Source: JAZKHT01 sp040385245
GTDB lineage: Bacteria; Pseudomonadota; Alphaproteobacteria; Rhodobacterales; Rhodobacteraceae
Direction: 5' to 3'
Assembly: GCA_040385245.1 (NCBI GenBank)
Contig: JAZKHT010000009.1
Coordinates: forward strand, 71,197 to 135,196
DNA length: 64,000 nucleotides
The position numbers and the translations under genes were made by a program. The notes beneath the pieces were generated by a model. That model had not been told where the DNA came from and did no database searches. It saw only the letters and a program-made list of their open reading frames with translations. Within the stretch, counting starts at the first letter, position 1, and each line of letters begins with the position of its first letter. Shown here in pieces: positions 27,151 through 35,144 of this stretch.

Positions 27151-29549
27151 GCTCCAAACAGCCTCCCCTTCGCCTCGTGCATGACTTGCACCGGGTTGCC
27201 TACCACCCGCAAGGCGGCAAGGCCACCGGCCAAATTGATCTCTGGCACGTCCCACAGCGACGGCGTCTCCAGCGCCTCGGTGCCGCCGAGGGCGAACTGA
27301 TTGCCAAGCCCGCGCAGCACTGTGGCGGCCTTCGGGTCCATGCCGTCGAACCAGCTCTTGTGAGCGCTGACATAGTGCTCTCCTCGCTCTGGTCGCCGCA
27401 GCGCCTTGGCGCGGTAGCCGTGATGGCCGAAGAAGTCATAAAGGTCAAAATCCGCCATCTGGTCGATTTCGCGGATCACCTCGGGGCTGAAATTGTCACC
27501 CAGCAAGTGGTCGATCAACCCGCGGCGCTTGGGGGCCTCGATCCACAGCGCGCGGAAATCATCCAGATTGTTCGCTTCGGCCAGCACCCGCGTCACCACT
27601 TCTCGGCGGTACTCATCCACCGGGATTGGCGTGTCGCGCCCGTCGCGGCGGGACAGGATGAAGCGGCCCTGAGCATTGATGATGACCGACTTGCCGCCAA
27701 TCTCGGCCACAGCCGGGCCGTCGCCACCGCCCGGACCATCCGGACCTTCACCCCCACCACCCTTGCCGCCGCCGCTGGGGCGTGGTGGCTTGGTGATGAA
27801 CTCGGTCCCGAAGAGGTCAGTGACGCCCGTGTAGTCATAAAGCCAAAACTTGAACTTGGCCGTCTCTTCGTGGATGCGCGTGCCTCGGCCGACCATCTGA
27901 TAGAACTTTATCGGCGATTGAAGGTAACGAAAGAACACGACGGCGTTCAAACGCTCGATGTCCACGCCCGCCTCCAGCAAGTCTACCGTGCAAGCGATGA
28001 AAGCGCGTTCGCCCGAACCGCGCATCGGCTCGATCATGTCGGCGCCGTTGTTCGGCCCGCCCATGCATTTGAAGGCGTAGTGGTCCTTTGGCGTCAGTCC
28101 GTTTTCCTTGCACCACTTCACATAGAGGTTGCCCATGTGCTGCGCCACGCGATCGGCATGGATCTCGCGCGTGCAGAAGATGATGACCTTTTGCTCTGGC
28201 CCGCCGTTCGCGCACAGAAGCTGGAACAGATCCTCGCACATCTTCGGCGTGCGCAGTTCGACGAAGAGCTCGTCGTCAAAGTCTTTTCCCGTGTACATCG
28301 CCTTGGTCAGGTCTTCTTCGGTCAGGGCCAATCCCGTCTTGATGTCGCGGACACCCGCCTGAAGGATCTCCTCCCTGGTGAAGACCATATTGTCGATGCT
28401 GGCCTTACGCTTGACGATCTCGCAGGCGGCAAGATAGCCATCCTCTTGCGCTTCGATCAGCGTGTATTCGTAGACCGGCTCGCCGAAATACTTGCGATTG
28501 TTGGCTGTGATTTGCTGATCCTCAGCGCTGGCGTTCTTCGACTCCTCCAGCTTGCGCGGAGTTGCAGTCAGACCGATGTGGATCGCGTTCGGATTTCGCC
28601 GAAGCACCTCGGACCATCTTCCCCACGCCGACCGGTGGCATTCGTCGATGATGATGACGCTGAAGGCGTCATCTCCATAGTGCTCGCTCAGAAAGCTGGC
28701 AAAGCCGCCGTCGTCGTCGAGGCCAAGGGTCTGGTAGGTTGCGATGTGTATGCGGGCGTTCTGGGCAGTGTTGTGACCGCCTGCCGAGCTGACAATCCGC
28801 GCGTTATCCCCGAAGGCCGCCTTCAGTTTGTTGTACGCTTGTTCCCGCAACTCATCCCTGTCGCACAGAAACAGCGCTGGCTTTGGAAGCTGCCCGGCCG
28901 TTGAGAGCCGCCACAGCAGGTTGGTTGCAATAATGGTCTTCCCTGCGCCAGTCGCCAGTGTCAGGAGCACGCGTGGCGGAACACCGGCTTGGCGGTCAAG
29001 GATGATCTTTTCGAATGCCGCACGAATGCTGGCATCCTGGTAGTATCGGCTTTGCGCCCACGCTGGGCTGTCGGCCTGGAACATCATGGCGGCTTCAGGT
29101 GCGTTCAGGTTGATGCCACTGTCGTTTGTGTAGCGGGTCGTAAGATCCGGATGCGCAGGAAAATCCGCAAAGGGAAATGGCCCGTCCTGAAGGCTGGTGA
29201 AGCAGTCGTACTCGCCGTAGCGGTGACCGTTGGTGGCGAAGACATACTTCACCTCAAACCGCTCACAGTCGGCATATGCTTTGGCCTGCTGCATGCCCTT
29301 AAGCGGGTCGTCCCCTTCCTTCTTGGCTTCGAGAACGGCAATGGGCATGGACTTCGGCATTCCGTCGCATTGAACACAAAGCAGATAATCAGTGCGACCC
29401 GATCCCTTGCGTCGACGACCTTTGGGGCCAGTCGGCTCAACTGGTGCGGGCGTCAGGACGGTCTCCAGCGTAACTTGCGCGGGACTTACATAGCCCTTAC
29501 CACGCAAAACCGGATCAATCAGGAAAAACCGGGTGTCGGCTTCATTCAT
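27147..29549 (-). CDS. hsdR: Type I restriction endonuclease motor subunit HsdR
   Basis: An 800-aa protein. The N-terminal nuclease has a D-ExK core (Asp54, Glu74, Lys76 in AVLEAKK). The SF2 translocase has Walker A LATGAGKTIIA (199-209), DECH (302-305) and GLTATPRK, then motif VI QMVGRGTRIH. It translocates DNA and cleaves unmethylated DNA at a distance. At 800 aa it is on the short side for HsdR and resembles the EcoEI-like branch. A glycine-rich linker (GGGKGGGGEGPDGPGGGDG) follows the helicase core. ATG 29549 is the probable start; ATGs 2-5 codons upstream are possible. Confidence 0.9.
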   Translation of the reverse strand: MNEADTRFFLIDPVLRGKGYVSPAQVTLETVLTPAPVEPTGPKGRRRKGSGRTDYLLCVQCDGMPKSMPIAVLEAKKEGDDPLKGMQQAKAYADCERFEVKYVFATNGHRYGEYDCFTSLQDGPFPFADFPAHPDLTTRYTNDSGINLNAPEAAMMFQADSPAWAQSRYYQDASIRAAFEKIILDRQAGVPPRVLLTLATGAGKTIIATNLLWRLSTAGQLPKPALFLCDRDELREQAYNKLKAAFGDNARIVSSAGGHNTAQNARIHIATYQTLGLDDDGGFASFLSEHYGDDAFSVIIIDECHRSAWGRWSEVLRRNPNAIHIGLTATPRKLEESKNASAEDQQITANNRKYFGEPVYEYTLIEAQEDGYLAACEIVKRKASIDNMVFTREEILQAGVRDIKTGLALTEEDLTKAMYTGKDFDDELFVELRTPKMCEDLFQLLCANGGPEQKVIIFCTREIHADRVAQHMGNLYVKWCKENGLTPKDHYAFKCMGGPNNGADMIEPMRGSGERAFIACTVDLLEAGVDIERLNAVVFFRYLQSPIKFYQMVGRGTRIHEETAKFKFWLYDYTGVTDLFGTEFITKPPRPSGGGKGGGGEGPDGPGGGDGPAVAEIGGKSVIINAQGRFILSRRDGRDTPIPVDEYRREVVTRVLAEANNLDDFRALWIEAPKRRGLIDHLLGDNFSPEVIREIDQMADFDLYDFFGHHGYRAKALRRPERGEHYVSAHKSWFDGMDPKAATVLRGLGNQFALGGTEALETPSLWDVPEINLAGGLAALRVVGNPVQVMHEAKGRLFGA

Positions 29550-29660
29550 CGTCATTGAAGCCATCTTTTGTCGGTGAGCCACCGCAGAATTGCCCGCCCT
29601 GGCGACGGCCTACGTTGCGACGCAGCGGTAGAAAGTTCACCTGATTTCAGCATGCGCCAC

Positions 29661-31295
29661 CTATCCGTTCAGCGACCAGATCCGACGAGCCCGGTCGACG
29701 AGATCGGTTTGCCGGGTCACAAGTTGATCCTTCGTCCAGTGGTCGGCTGCAAGGATTGGCTTGGTCGTATCGAAGGACACCTTGTCGTTCTTCTTGGCGA
29801 AAATCTCTTTCTTCCTGTCGAACGAATAGAATTTAGCCTTGTAGTTCTTGATGCCAGCTAGCAAGGCGAGGTTTCCAAGTCGATGCAGCCACAGTCGATG
29901 ATCATCGTCGGAAAACCGCTCGCGCCAGTATGGATCCTTGAGCGCCTGGGGCAACACATGCTCGATGGTGATTTTTCCGCCAAAGTCCTTTGTGACTGAC
30001 TCATCCTGGTCAGCCTCTTCCAAGCGCAGCAAGACGGCTTGGGCAAAGGGCCTGCCGTAGACTTCGCCATCCAAAAGCGTTCGGAACTCATCGTCATTGG
30101 AGTTTGTCCCGAAGATGGCCCGGATGTCGTCGCCGGTCTTTCGGGCGCGGATAGCGGTAATCAGTTGGAAATAAGCGGTTAGCCGCGCGGTGAAGGCAAG
30201 TCGTCGGATCCAGTTTTGATATGTGATCCTTTCGAGCAGATCGACGAACGTCTCTTCTGTGACTCCCTCAACAGGGGCATTCAGAAAGGCGAGGAGTGGT
30301 GGAATCCACTCTTCAAAAGCAACGCGCCGCAATGAACGTACAGCTCTTCGTGCTGCGGGCGTTCCAAAATCATTGCGTAATATCCTCAGGTAGTTTCGAG
30401 CAGATGTGTTCAATTCATCAAGAAAAGCAAAAGGTGTGGCTGATGCTTCGACAAGCGGAGCAAATTCCTCGTGGAGCGTCTTTCTTGCCTTGGTCGCAAC
30501 AATCGAGCTGCGATGATGAGCCAAAAACTGATCCAATCGCTCTATACCAATCTGCTCTTCAAGTTCCAGCCACGCCTCATCGAGTTCGCTGCTCCGCGCC
30601 GCGTCACCTCCGAGCCCCGCGAACAACATGTTCTTGATCAAGTCGGCATTCGAAAGCGCCATTCCACGCGCATTCAGCACATTGAAAAGCCGGTAGGCAG
30701 ATTGCAGGGATGCGGTTGTCACGAACACTACATAGACGCGGCTCAACAGATAGTTGGCAAATAGCTTCAGTGTCTTTTGTTCATGCTGGGCAATGAAATC
30801 GTCAATTGCCTCTAGGTTCTCGGTAATGCGCTGCTTCGGAGCATCCTGATCCTTGATGATATCCTTGCGAATTACTTCAGGGATTTTCTCGCCCGCCAAA
30901 ACAAACTTTCGGAAGAAGCTCTGGTCTCGCTGTCGCAAAGTAAGGCGGGGTGTTTCTTCTTCACCGGTGAGGGCGTTTCGAGGCAAAACCCGCCGACCCA
31001 ATTCCGATTTGGCGGGTTCGTCGACAGCATCGCGAAGCCTCGCAAAAATCAGATTCAAGGTGGTCAATCTCTGCTGACCATCAACTACATCGTAAAGGCG
31101 GCCTTTTTCACGCTCGATTGTGATCAGCGATCCGATGAAATACTCTTCATCATTTCCCTCATACGCCTCCCAGACATCATCCAGAAGCTGTTCGACGTTG
31201 CCCTTCTCCCAGGAATAGGGTCGTTGGTAAGCTGGGATTTCGTAGCGAATCTGGTTGGTCAGAACATCGCTGATCGTGCGTTCGTCTGCTTTCAT
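29661..31295 (-). CDS. DUF262/DUF1524 protein, GmrSD-like nuclease
   Basis: A 544-aa protein. The N-terminal DUF262 (ParB-like) domain has IPAYQRPYSWEKGNVEQLLDD and VVDGQQRLTTLN, where DGQQR is the catalytic/NTP-binding signature. The C-terminal DUF1524 HNH-type region reads ITIEHVLPQAL and LGNLALL. GmrS- and GmrD-like parts in one chain are typical of type IV restriction enzymes acting on modified phage DNA, and of BrxU-like nucleases. It is encoded 111 nt upstream of hsdR on the same strand. Anti-phage function is inferred from family and neighbours. Confidence 0.8.
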   Translation of the reverse strand: MKADERTISDVLTNQIRYEIPAYQRPYSWEKGNVEQLLDDVWEAYEGNDEEYFIGSLITIEREKGRLYDVVDGQQRLTTLNLIFARLRDAVDEPAKSELGRRVLPRNALTGEEETPRLTLRQRDQSFFRKFVLAGEKIPEVIRKDIIKDQDAPKQRITENLEAIDDFIAQHEQKTLKLFANYLLSRVYVVFVTTASLQSAYRLFNVLNARGMALSNADLIKNMLFAGLGGDAARSSELDEAWLELEEQIGIERLDQFLAHHRSSIVATKARKTLHEEFAPLVEASATPFAFLDELNTSARNYLRILRNDFGTPAARRAVRSLRRVAFEEWIPPLLAFLNAPVEGVTEETFVDLLERITYQNWIRRLAFTARLTAYFQLITAIRARKTGDDIRAIFGTNSNDDEFRTLLDGEVYGRPFAQAVLLRLEEADQDESVTKDFGGKITIEHVLPQALKDPYWRERFSDDDHRLWLHRLGNLALLAGIKNYKAKFYSFDRKKEIFAKKNDKVSFDTTKPILAADHWTKDQLVTRQTDLVDRARRIWSLNG

Positions 31296-31334
31296 TATCG
31301 CTCTCGACTTTCAGAGGCTCGCTGTATTGCCCGT

Positions 31335-31351
31335 AGCTCAAAAATTGAGCT
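31335..31351. promoter_or_regulatory. Perfect palindrome upstream of the DUF262 gene
   Basis: AGCTCAA-AAA-TTGAGCT, a 7-bp inverted repeat 40-56 nt before the DUF262 start within a 200-nt gap. It could be an operator or the terminator of the upstream gene; no clear T-run follows. Confidence 0.35.
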
Positions 31352-31496
31352 GACATTACTGCCAGTTAAGGCGCCAGACTAGTCTGCCGATCATGGCAAG
31401 CGCAAGACGAATGCGGCTGGTGCAGACAGGACCTGCAACCAGGAGCAGTGTGCCTTTGAGGCATCGCTCAGGTCTGCATGCTCCTGACTGACCGGA

Positions 31497-32261
31497 TCAG
31501 AAAAGTGCCATCTGTGCGGTGTCATCGACGCGCAAGACACCGAGAAGCTGCCAAGTCTGCGGGCGGCTGGCGACGTTACCCACGCAGAAAAGCATGCCCT
31601 TTCTGGGATACTCATCATTGAACTTTCCGCTCATCCACTCAAGTGTGGCGTGGTCAGATCCTTCGCGACGCCTCCCGTTGAAGAACATCGCATGGGCTTC
31701 CCAGTCCCCGTTCGCATAGTCGTGCGAACCCACCGCATCTTCAAACTTGAAGCGAAACTCGTACGGGCTCGGCTCCAACGCTGCCAAGTCCTCATCCAGA
31801 AGGGATCCTTGACGTGCGGCTTCCCGGTAGAACTCGCGTTCGGCATCAATCTGATCAGTCTTCTTTGCCTTGTAGATGAACTTGGTATTCTTTGGCCGGA
31901 TCAACGCCAACGATTTCCCCTCAGCTGCTGCGGCAGCAACTGAAGGAGAGAGGAGTGGATTAAGCAAGCGCACTCGGTCCTTTTCGGGCATCCGACCGGA
32001 GATGCGGATCGTGTCCTCCATCACGTGACAGCTTTCGCTGCGGTGGTCCCGGGTTGGCGGTCTGTACCTGAAGTCAACCCAATCCCAACGTTTGAAAGCC
32101 GCTTCGTCGGCCAAATGTCGAAATCTTACCGGAAAGAGACGCTTGAAATCGCCGTTGGGCGTCACCCCGGCGCAGCAGACCGTTTCCCCGTGGGTTGCGC
32201 TACGCTGCGGTAAGGCCTTCACCAAGATGGAAACGCGGCAGTTTTGCAGCGTTACGGACAT
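31497..32261 (-). CDS. Uncharacterised protein coupled to DUF488
   Basis: A 254-aa protein. No named domain is recognised. The N-terminal part has a pattern I have seen beside DUF488 genes: SILVKALPQRSATHGETVCCAGVTPNGDFKRLFPVRFR, then a Trp/Asp-rich WDWVDFRYRPPT. The C-terminal half has EFRFKFED and a Cys in KGMLFCVGNVASRPQTWQLLGVLRV. Its start lies inside the 3' end of the DUF488 gene (62-nt overlap), so the two are translationally coupled. ATG 32261 is the best start because the preceding in-frame residues are antisense to DUF488 without similarity. Confidence 0.6.
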   Translation of the reverse strand: MSVTLQNCRVSILVKALPQRSATHGETVCCAGVTPNGDFKRLFPVRFRHLADEAAFKRWDWVDFRYRPPTRDHRSESCHVMEDTIRISGRMPEKDRVRLLNPLLSPSVAAAAAEGKSLALIRPKNTKFIYKAKKTDQIDAEREFYREAARQGSLLDEDLAALEPSPYEFRFKFEDAVGSHDYANGDWEAHAMFFNGRRREGSDHATLEWMSGKFNDEYPRKGMLFCVGNVASRPQTWQLLGVLRVDDTAQMALF

Positions 32262-32715
32262 AGCGTTCTGGATCATCGGCAAAAAGGTTGAAGATATCGA
32301 AGCCGGTCTTTTCGGAGACCATGTGCGCAACTATCGTCCGATGGCACGCCTCGGGATCACGTTCAAAGCAAAGAAGGCATGTCGGTTCAGCTTGCACAGT
32401 ATCAGCCAATTCCGTCAGGGCACTCTGGGCGTCGTTTGTCCGGATATGTTTCCAATAGATCGAGCGGAAAAGGTCAAACTCGCCTGCACGCGCTGCATCT
32501 CTGCCCGGTTTGGGGTCACCGAGTGATACGAAATGGACATAGCCGATGCCTTCATCGGCGAGGCGTTCGGCCAGTTTCTTCTTCGAGAACCCAGCCTTGC
32601 GAGAAACCGCGACGGCGCGCACGTCAGCAAGCTGCCGGACCCCGACCGACTTCAGGGTCCGGACGAACCGATCAATATCGGTCCCTTCATATCCAACTGT
32701 GAATAGAACGCTCAT
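32200..32715 (-). CDS. DUF488 family protein
   Basis: A 171-aa protein starting MSVLFTVGYEGTDIDRFVRTL, the signature first strand of DUF488, then LADVRAVAVSRKAGFSKKKLAE and LLCFERDPEACHRTIVA with the conserved Cys/His block (CFERDPEACHR). The family is widespread, often in defence islands, and has no established activity; the Cys/His cluster suggests metal or nucleic-acid interaction (inference). It lies 56 nt downstream of the recombinase operon and overlaps its partner gene. Confidence 0.82.
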   Translation of the reverse strand: MSVLFTVGYEGTDIDRFVRTLKSVGVRQLADVRAVAVSRKAGFSKKKLAERLADEGIGYVHFVSLGDPKPGRDAARAGEFDLFRSIYWKHIRTNDAQSALTELADTVQAEPTCLLCFERDPEACHRTIVAHMVSEKTGFDIFNLFADDPERYVRNAAKLPRFHLGEGLTAA

Positions 32716-32771
32716 GTCTGCCTCTTTTTGGAAACCCTAGCACGGGCGGTTGCGCCCGTGAATCCCCTGTT

Positions 32772-33182
32772 TCAACGGGATTCGTTGTCAATGATGGCGA
32801 TTGTCAGATGACGTCGCTGCTCTGACCAGTCAGACGGCAACGGTTCGCGCAGCGCCTCCAGCGTGAGGCCGCGCGGCGGGCGGCCATCCAGGATCGCCTC
32901 GACAAGATCTGGAGCAAGTTGCGCGAGCCTCATCGTTCGGGTCAGAAAGGGTGCGGCGATCTGTTCGCGCTGCGCCAGATCGGCGATGGTGGAGAACCCG
33001 CCTGAATCCAACATCCGCTTCCACCTGAAGGCCCGAGCCAGTGCCTTGAGGAGGGCGTCGTTCACGTTTCGCCGAGTATTTGCTTCAGGCGGCAGGACCA
33101 TCTCTTTGCGCCCGCCGCGCTTCACGAGGCGGAATGGGACATGGACAGTGGCCGTTTCAGGGGTTTCTCGCGCGCGGGTCAT
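32772..33182 (-). CDS. Recombinase-associated 136-aa protein
   Basis: A 136-aa basic protein (MTRARETPETATVHVPFRLVKRGGRKEMV...). A helical segment reads LTRTMRLAQLAPDLVEAILDGRPPRGLTLE, like the HTH/KorB-type helices of DNA-binding proteins. It overlaps the serine recombinase stop by 4 nt (ATGA), so it is made from the same message. Proteins of this kind regularly follow DUF2924-linked recombinases; an accessory or directionality role is a guess. Confidence 0.6.
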   Translation of the reverse strand: MTRARETPETATVHVPFRLVKRGGRKEMVLPPEANTRRNVNDALLKALARAFRWKRMLDSGGFSTIADLAQREQIAAPFLTRTMRLAQLAPDLVEAILDGRPPRGLTLEALREPLPSDWSEQRRHLTIAIIDNESR

Positions 33183-34501
33183 GCTGCTTCGTCCGCCTCG
33201 ACTCTCATTTCGCGGGCCAGCCCGGTTAAGCCGTCCAAGCGCAACCGCACGTTCAAACCGTTGTTGCCAATATCGACCCTCTCGACCAGCAGGGTCACGA
33301 TGCGGGCCTGTTCTGCCGGGAACAACTGGTCCCACAGTGGATCAAGCCCCATCAGAGCCGCTCGGGCGTCGGCCTCGGTGATTTCACCGTCTCGAGCGCG
33401 GGCTGCCTTCCAAGTGCCCGCCACAATTTCCGGTTGGCGGAACACGGCGCGCAACTGGTCGATGACGGCGGTTTCGATCTCGCCAGCAGGCACGCGGCCA
33501 ATTGGACAGGATCCGGCACCATGCTTCAGGACAGTCTGGCTGACGTAGTAGCGGTACAGCCGCCCGCCCTTTCGGGTGTGGGTTGGCGAGAACGCTGCGC
33601 CATCGGGACCGAACAGCAACCCCTTCAGCAACGCAGGCGTGTCGGCGCGGGTTCGGGCGGCGCGCTTGCGCGGGCTTTCCGTCAAGATGCCGTGCACCTT
33701 GTCCCATGTTTCTTGATCGACGATCGCTGCATGCTCACCGGGATAGCTGGTTCCTTTGTGCACGGCCTCGCCGATGTAGACCCGGTTGTTCAGCATCCTG
33801 TAGATGTACTTCTTGTCGATGCGGTGGCCCCGGGCGGTGGTGACGCCGCGCTCGGCCAATTCCCGCGCCAGCACCGTGCCCGACCCGATCTCGATGAACC
33901 GCGCAAAGACCCAGCGGACATGCGCGGCATCGGCGGGGTTTTCGACCAGTTTCCGGTCCTTGACCTCATAGCCCAGCGGCGGACAGCCGCCCATCCACAT
34001 GCCCTTCATCCTGCTGGCCCGGACCTTGTCCCGGATCCGTTCGGCCGTCACCTCGCGCTCGAACTGGGCGAACGACAGCAGGATGTTGAGTGTCAGCCGC
34101 CCCATGGAGGTGGTGGTGTTGAACGACTGCGTGACGCTTACGAACGTCACGCCGTTCCGGTCGAACACCTCGACCAGCTTTGAGAAATCCATCAGCGAGC
34201 GGGACAGGCGGTCGATCTTGTAGACCACCACCACGTCGACCAGCCCGTCCTCGATGTCTGCCAGCAAGCGTTTGAGGCCGGGGCGTTCCAGCGTGCCGCC
34301 CGAGATGCCGCCATCATCGTACTGGTCACGCACCAGCACCCAGCCTTCCGATCGCTGGCTGGCGATGTAGGATTCGCAGGCCTCGCGCTGGGCGTGCAGG
34401 CTGTTGAACTCCTGCTCCAGCCCTTCTTCGGAGGATTTCCGGGTATAGACCGCGCAGCGTAACTTGCGGACCACCCGTTCGTTCTGCAGGGGTTTGTTCA
34501 C
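33179..34501 (-). CDS. Large serine recombinase (site-specific integrase)
   Basis: A 440-aa recombinase. The resolvase-type catalytic domain has nucleophile Ser23 in CAVYTRKSSEEG, then VVYKIDRLSRSLMDF and SFAQFEREVTAERIRDK. The recombinase domain (WMGGCPPLGYEVKDRKL) and a zinc-ribbon-like region follow. In that region the usual Cys pairs are replaced (LLFGPDGAAFSPTHTRKGGRLYRYY). GTG 34501 is chosen as start because it overlaps the DUF2924 stop (GTGA). It probably drives integration or excision of the surrounding element. Confidence 0.87.
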   Translation of the reverse strand: MNKPLQNERVVRKLRCAVYTRKSSEEGLEQEFNSLHAQREACESYIASQRSEGWVLVRDQYDDGGISGGTLERPGLKRLLADIEDGLVDVVVVYKIDRLSRSLMDFSKLVEVFDRNGVTFVSVTQSFNTTTSMGRLTLNILLSFAQFEREVTAERIRDKVRASRMKGMWMGGCPPLGYEVKDRKLVENPADAAHVRWVFARFIEIGSGTVLARELAERGVTTARGHRIDKKYIYRMLNNRVYIGEAVHKGTSYPGEHAAIVDQETWDKVHGILTESPRKRAARTRADTPALLKGLLFGPDGAAFSPTHTRKGGRLYRYYVSQTVLKHGAGSCPIGRVPAGEIETAVIDQLRAVFRQPEIVAGTWKAARARDGEITEADARAALMGLDPLWDQLFPAEQARIVTLLVERVDIGNNGLNVRLRLDGLTGLAREMRVEADEAA

Positions 34502-34953
34502 GCCGACCTCCGGTGATTTTTCAGCCCGAAGAACACCCAGCCGTTCCAGCGTGTGCCGGTGATGGCGCGGGCGATGGCCGACAGCGACTTGTACGGCCTC
34601 CCCTGCCACTCAAAGCCACCTTGGGTCACGGTGACGATCTGTTCGACGCCCTGCCAGTCGCGGATCAGCCGGGTTCCGGTGATCGGACGATCGCGATCCA
34701 CGCGCATGCTGCGCTTTTTCTTGTCGCCGCCGTCCAGTTCCTCGCCCAACTCTTCCAACCGCCGGATCGTCTCGGGCTTCAATCCGCCATAGACCAATTC
34801 CTGGATGCGGTAGGCCAAGCGGCTTTCCAGATACCGACGATTGAAGGGCGGCGGTTCGCTATCAAAGAGGTCGCGCCACTGCTGCTTCAGGTCTGGCGTT
34901 GGAGTGGTCTTCAGCGCGGCCAGGCGCGCGGGGATCGGGTCATGCGTCGTCAT
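34498..34953 (-). CDS. DUF2924 domain protein
   Basis: A 151-aa protein. The diagnostic region is LKQQWRDLFDSEPPPFNRRYLESRLAYRIQELVYGG, then TRLIRDWQGVEQIVTVTQGGFEWQGRPYKSLSAIARAITG, matching DUF2924. These are small proteins found almost only directly upstream of this type of serine recombinase in alphaproteobacteria. The C-terminal half looks like a compact DNA-binding fold with a Trp at the end (WNGWVFFGL). Overlaps by 4 nt on both sides. Function unproven; probable recombination partner. Confidence 0.8.
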   Translation of the reverse strand: MTTHDPIPARLAALKTTPTPDLKQQWRDLFDSEPPPFNRRYLESRLAYRIQELVYGGLKPETIRRLEELGEELDGGDKKKRSMRVDRDRPITGTRLIRDWQGVEQIVTVTQGGFEWQGRPYKSLSAIARAITGTRWNGWVFFGLKNHRRSA

Positions 34954-35144
34954 GCTGTTCTCCGGTTTGCATCGGTTGCATGAGCGCTCTGGTCGGGCGG
35001 TGAGTGTAGACAACTTTCTCCCATGACGTCAGATAGTTCGCTTGACTGTCGCATGTGGAGACGGACCAAGCCGAGGGCCAGGATACGGCAGAGCTCGGCA
35101 CCCCGCTCCAAAGGAGTCATGTGGAAGGGGGAGCGCGGGTTCAT
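34950..35144 (-). CDS. Small 64-aa protein in the recombinase operon
   Basis: A 64-aa protein (MNPRSPFHMTPLERGAELCRILALGLVRLHM...) with one amphipathic helix containing LERGAELCRILALGLVRL. Its reality is supported by exact 4-nt overlaps with the primase stop (35141-35144) and the DUF2924 start (34950-34953). Similar short proteins occur in this position in related elements. Function unknown. Confidence 0.6.
   Translation of the reverse strand: MNPRSPFHMTPLERGAELCRILALGLVRLHMRQSSELSDVMGESCLHSPPDQSAHATDANRRTA

Noticed and set aside
34950..35144. Treating the 64-aa gene as part of the primase
   Set aside because: The primase stop at 35141 is clear, and the 4-nt overlaps on both sides argue for a separate small gene.
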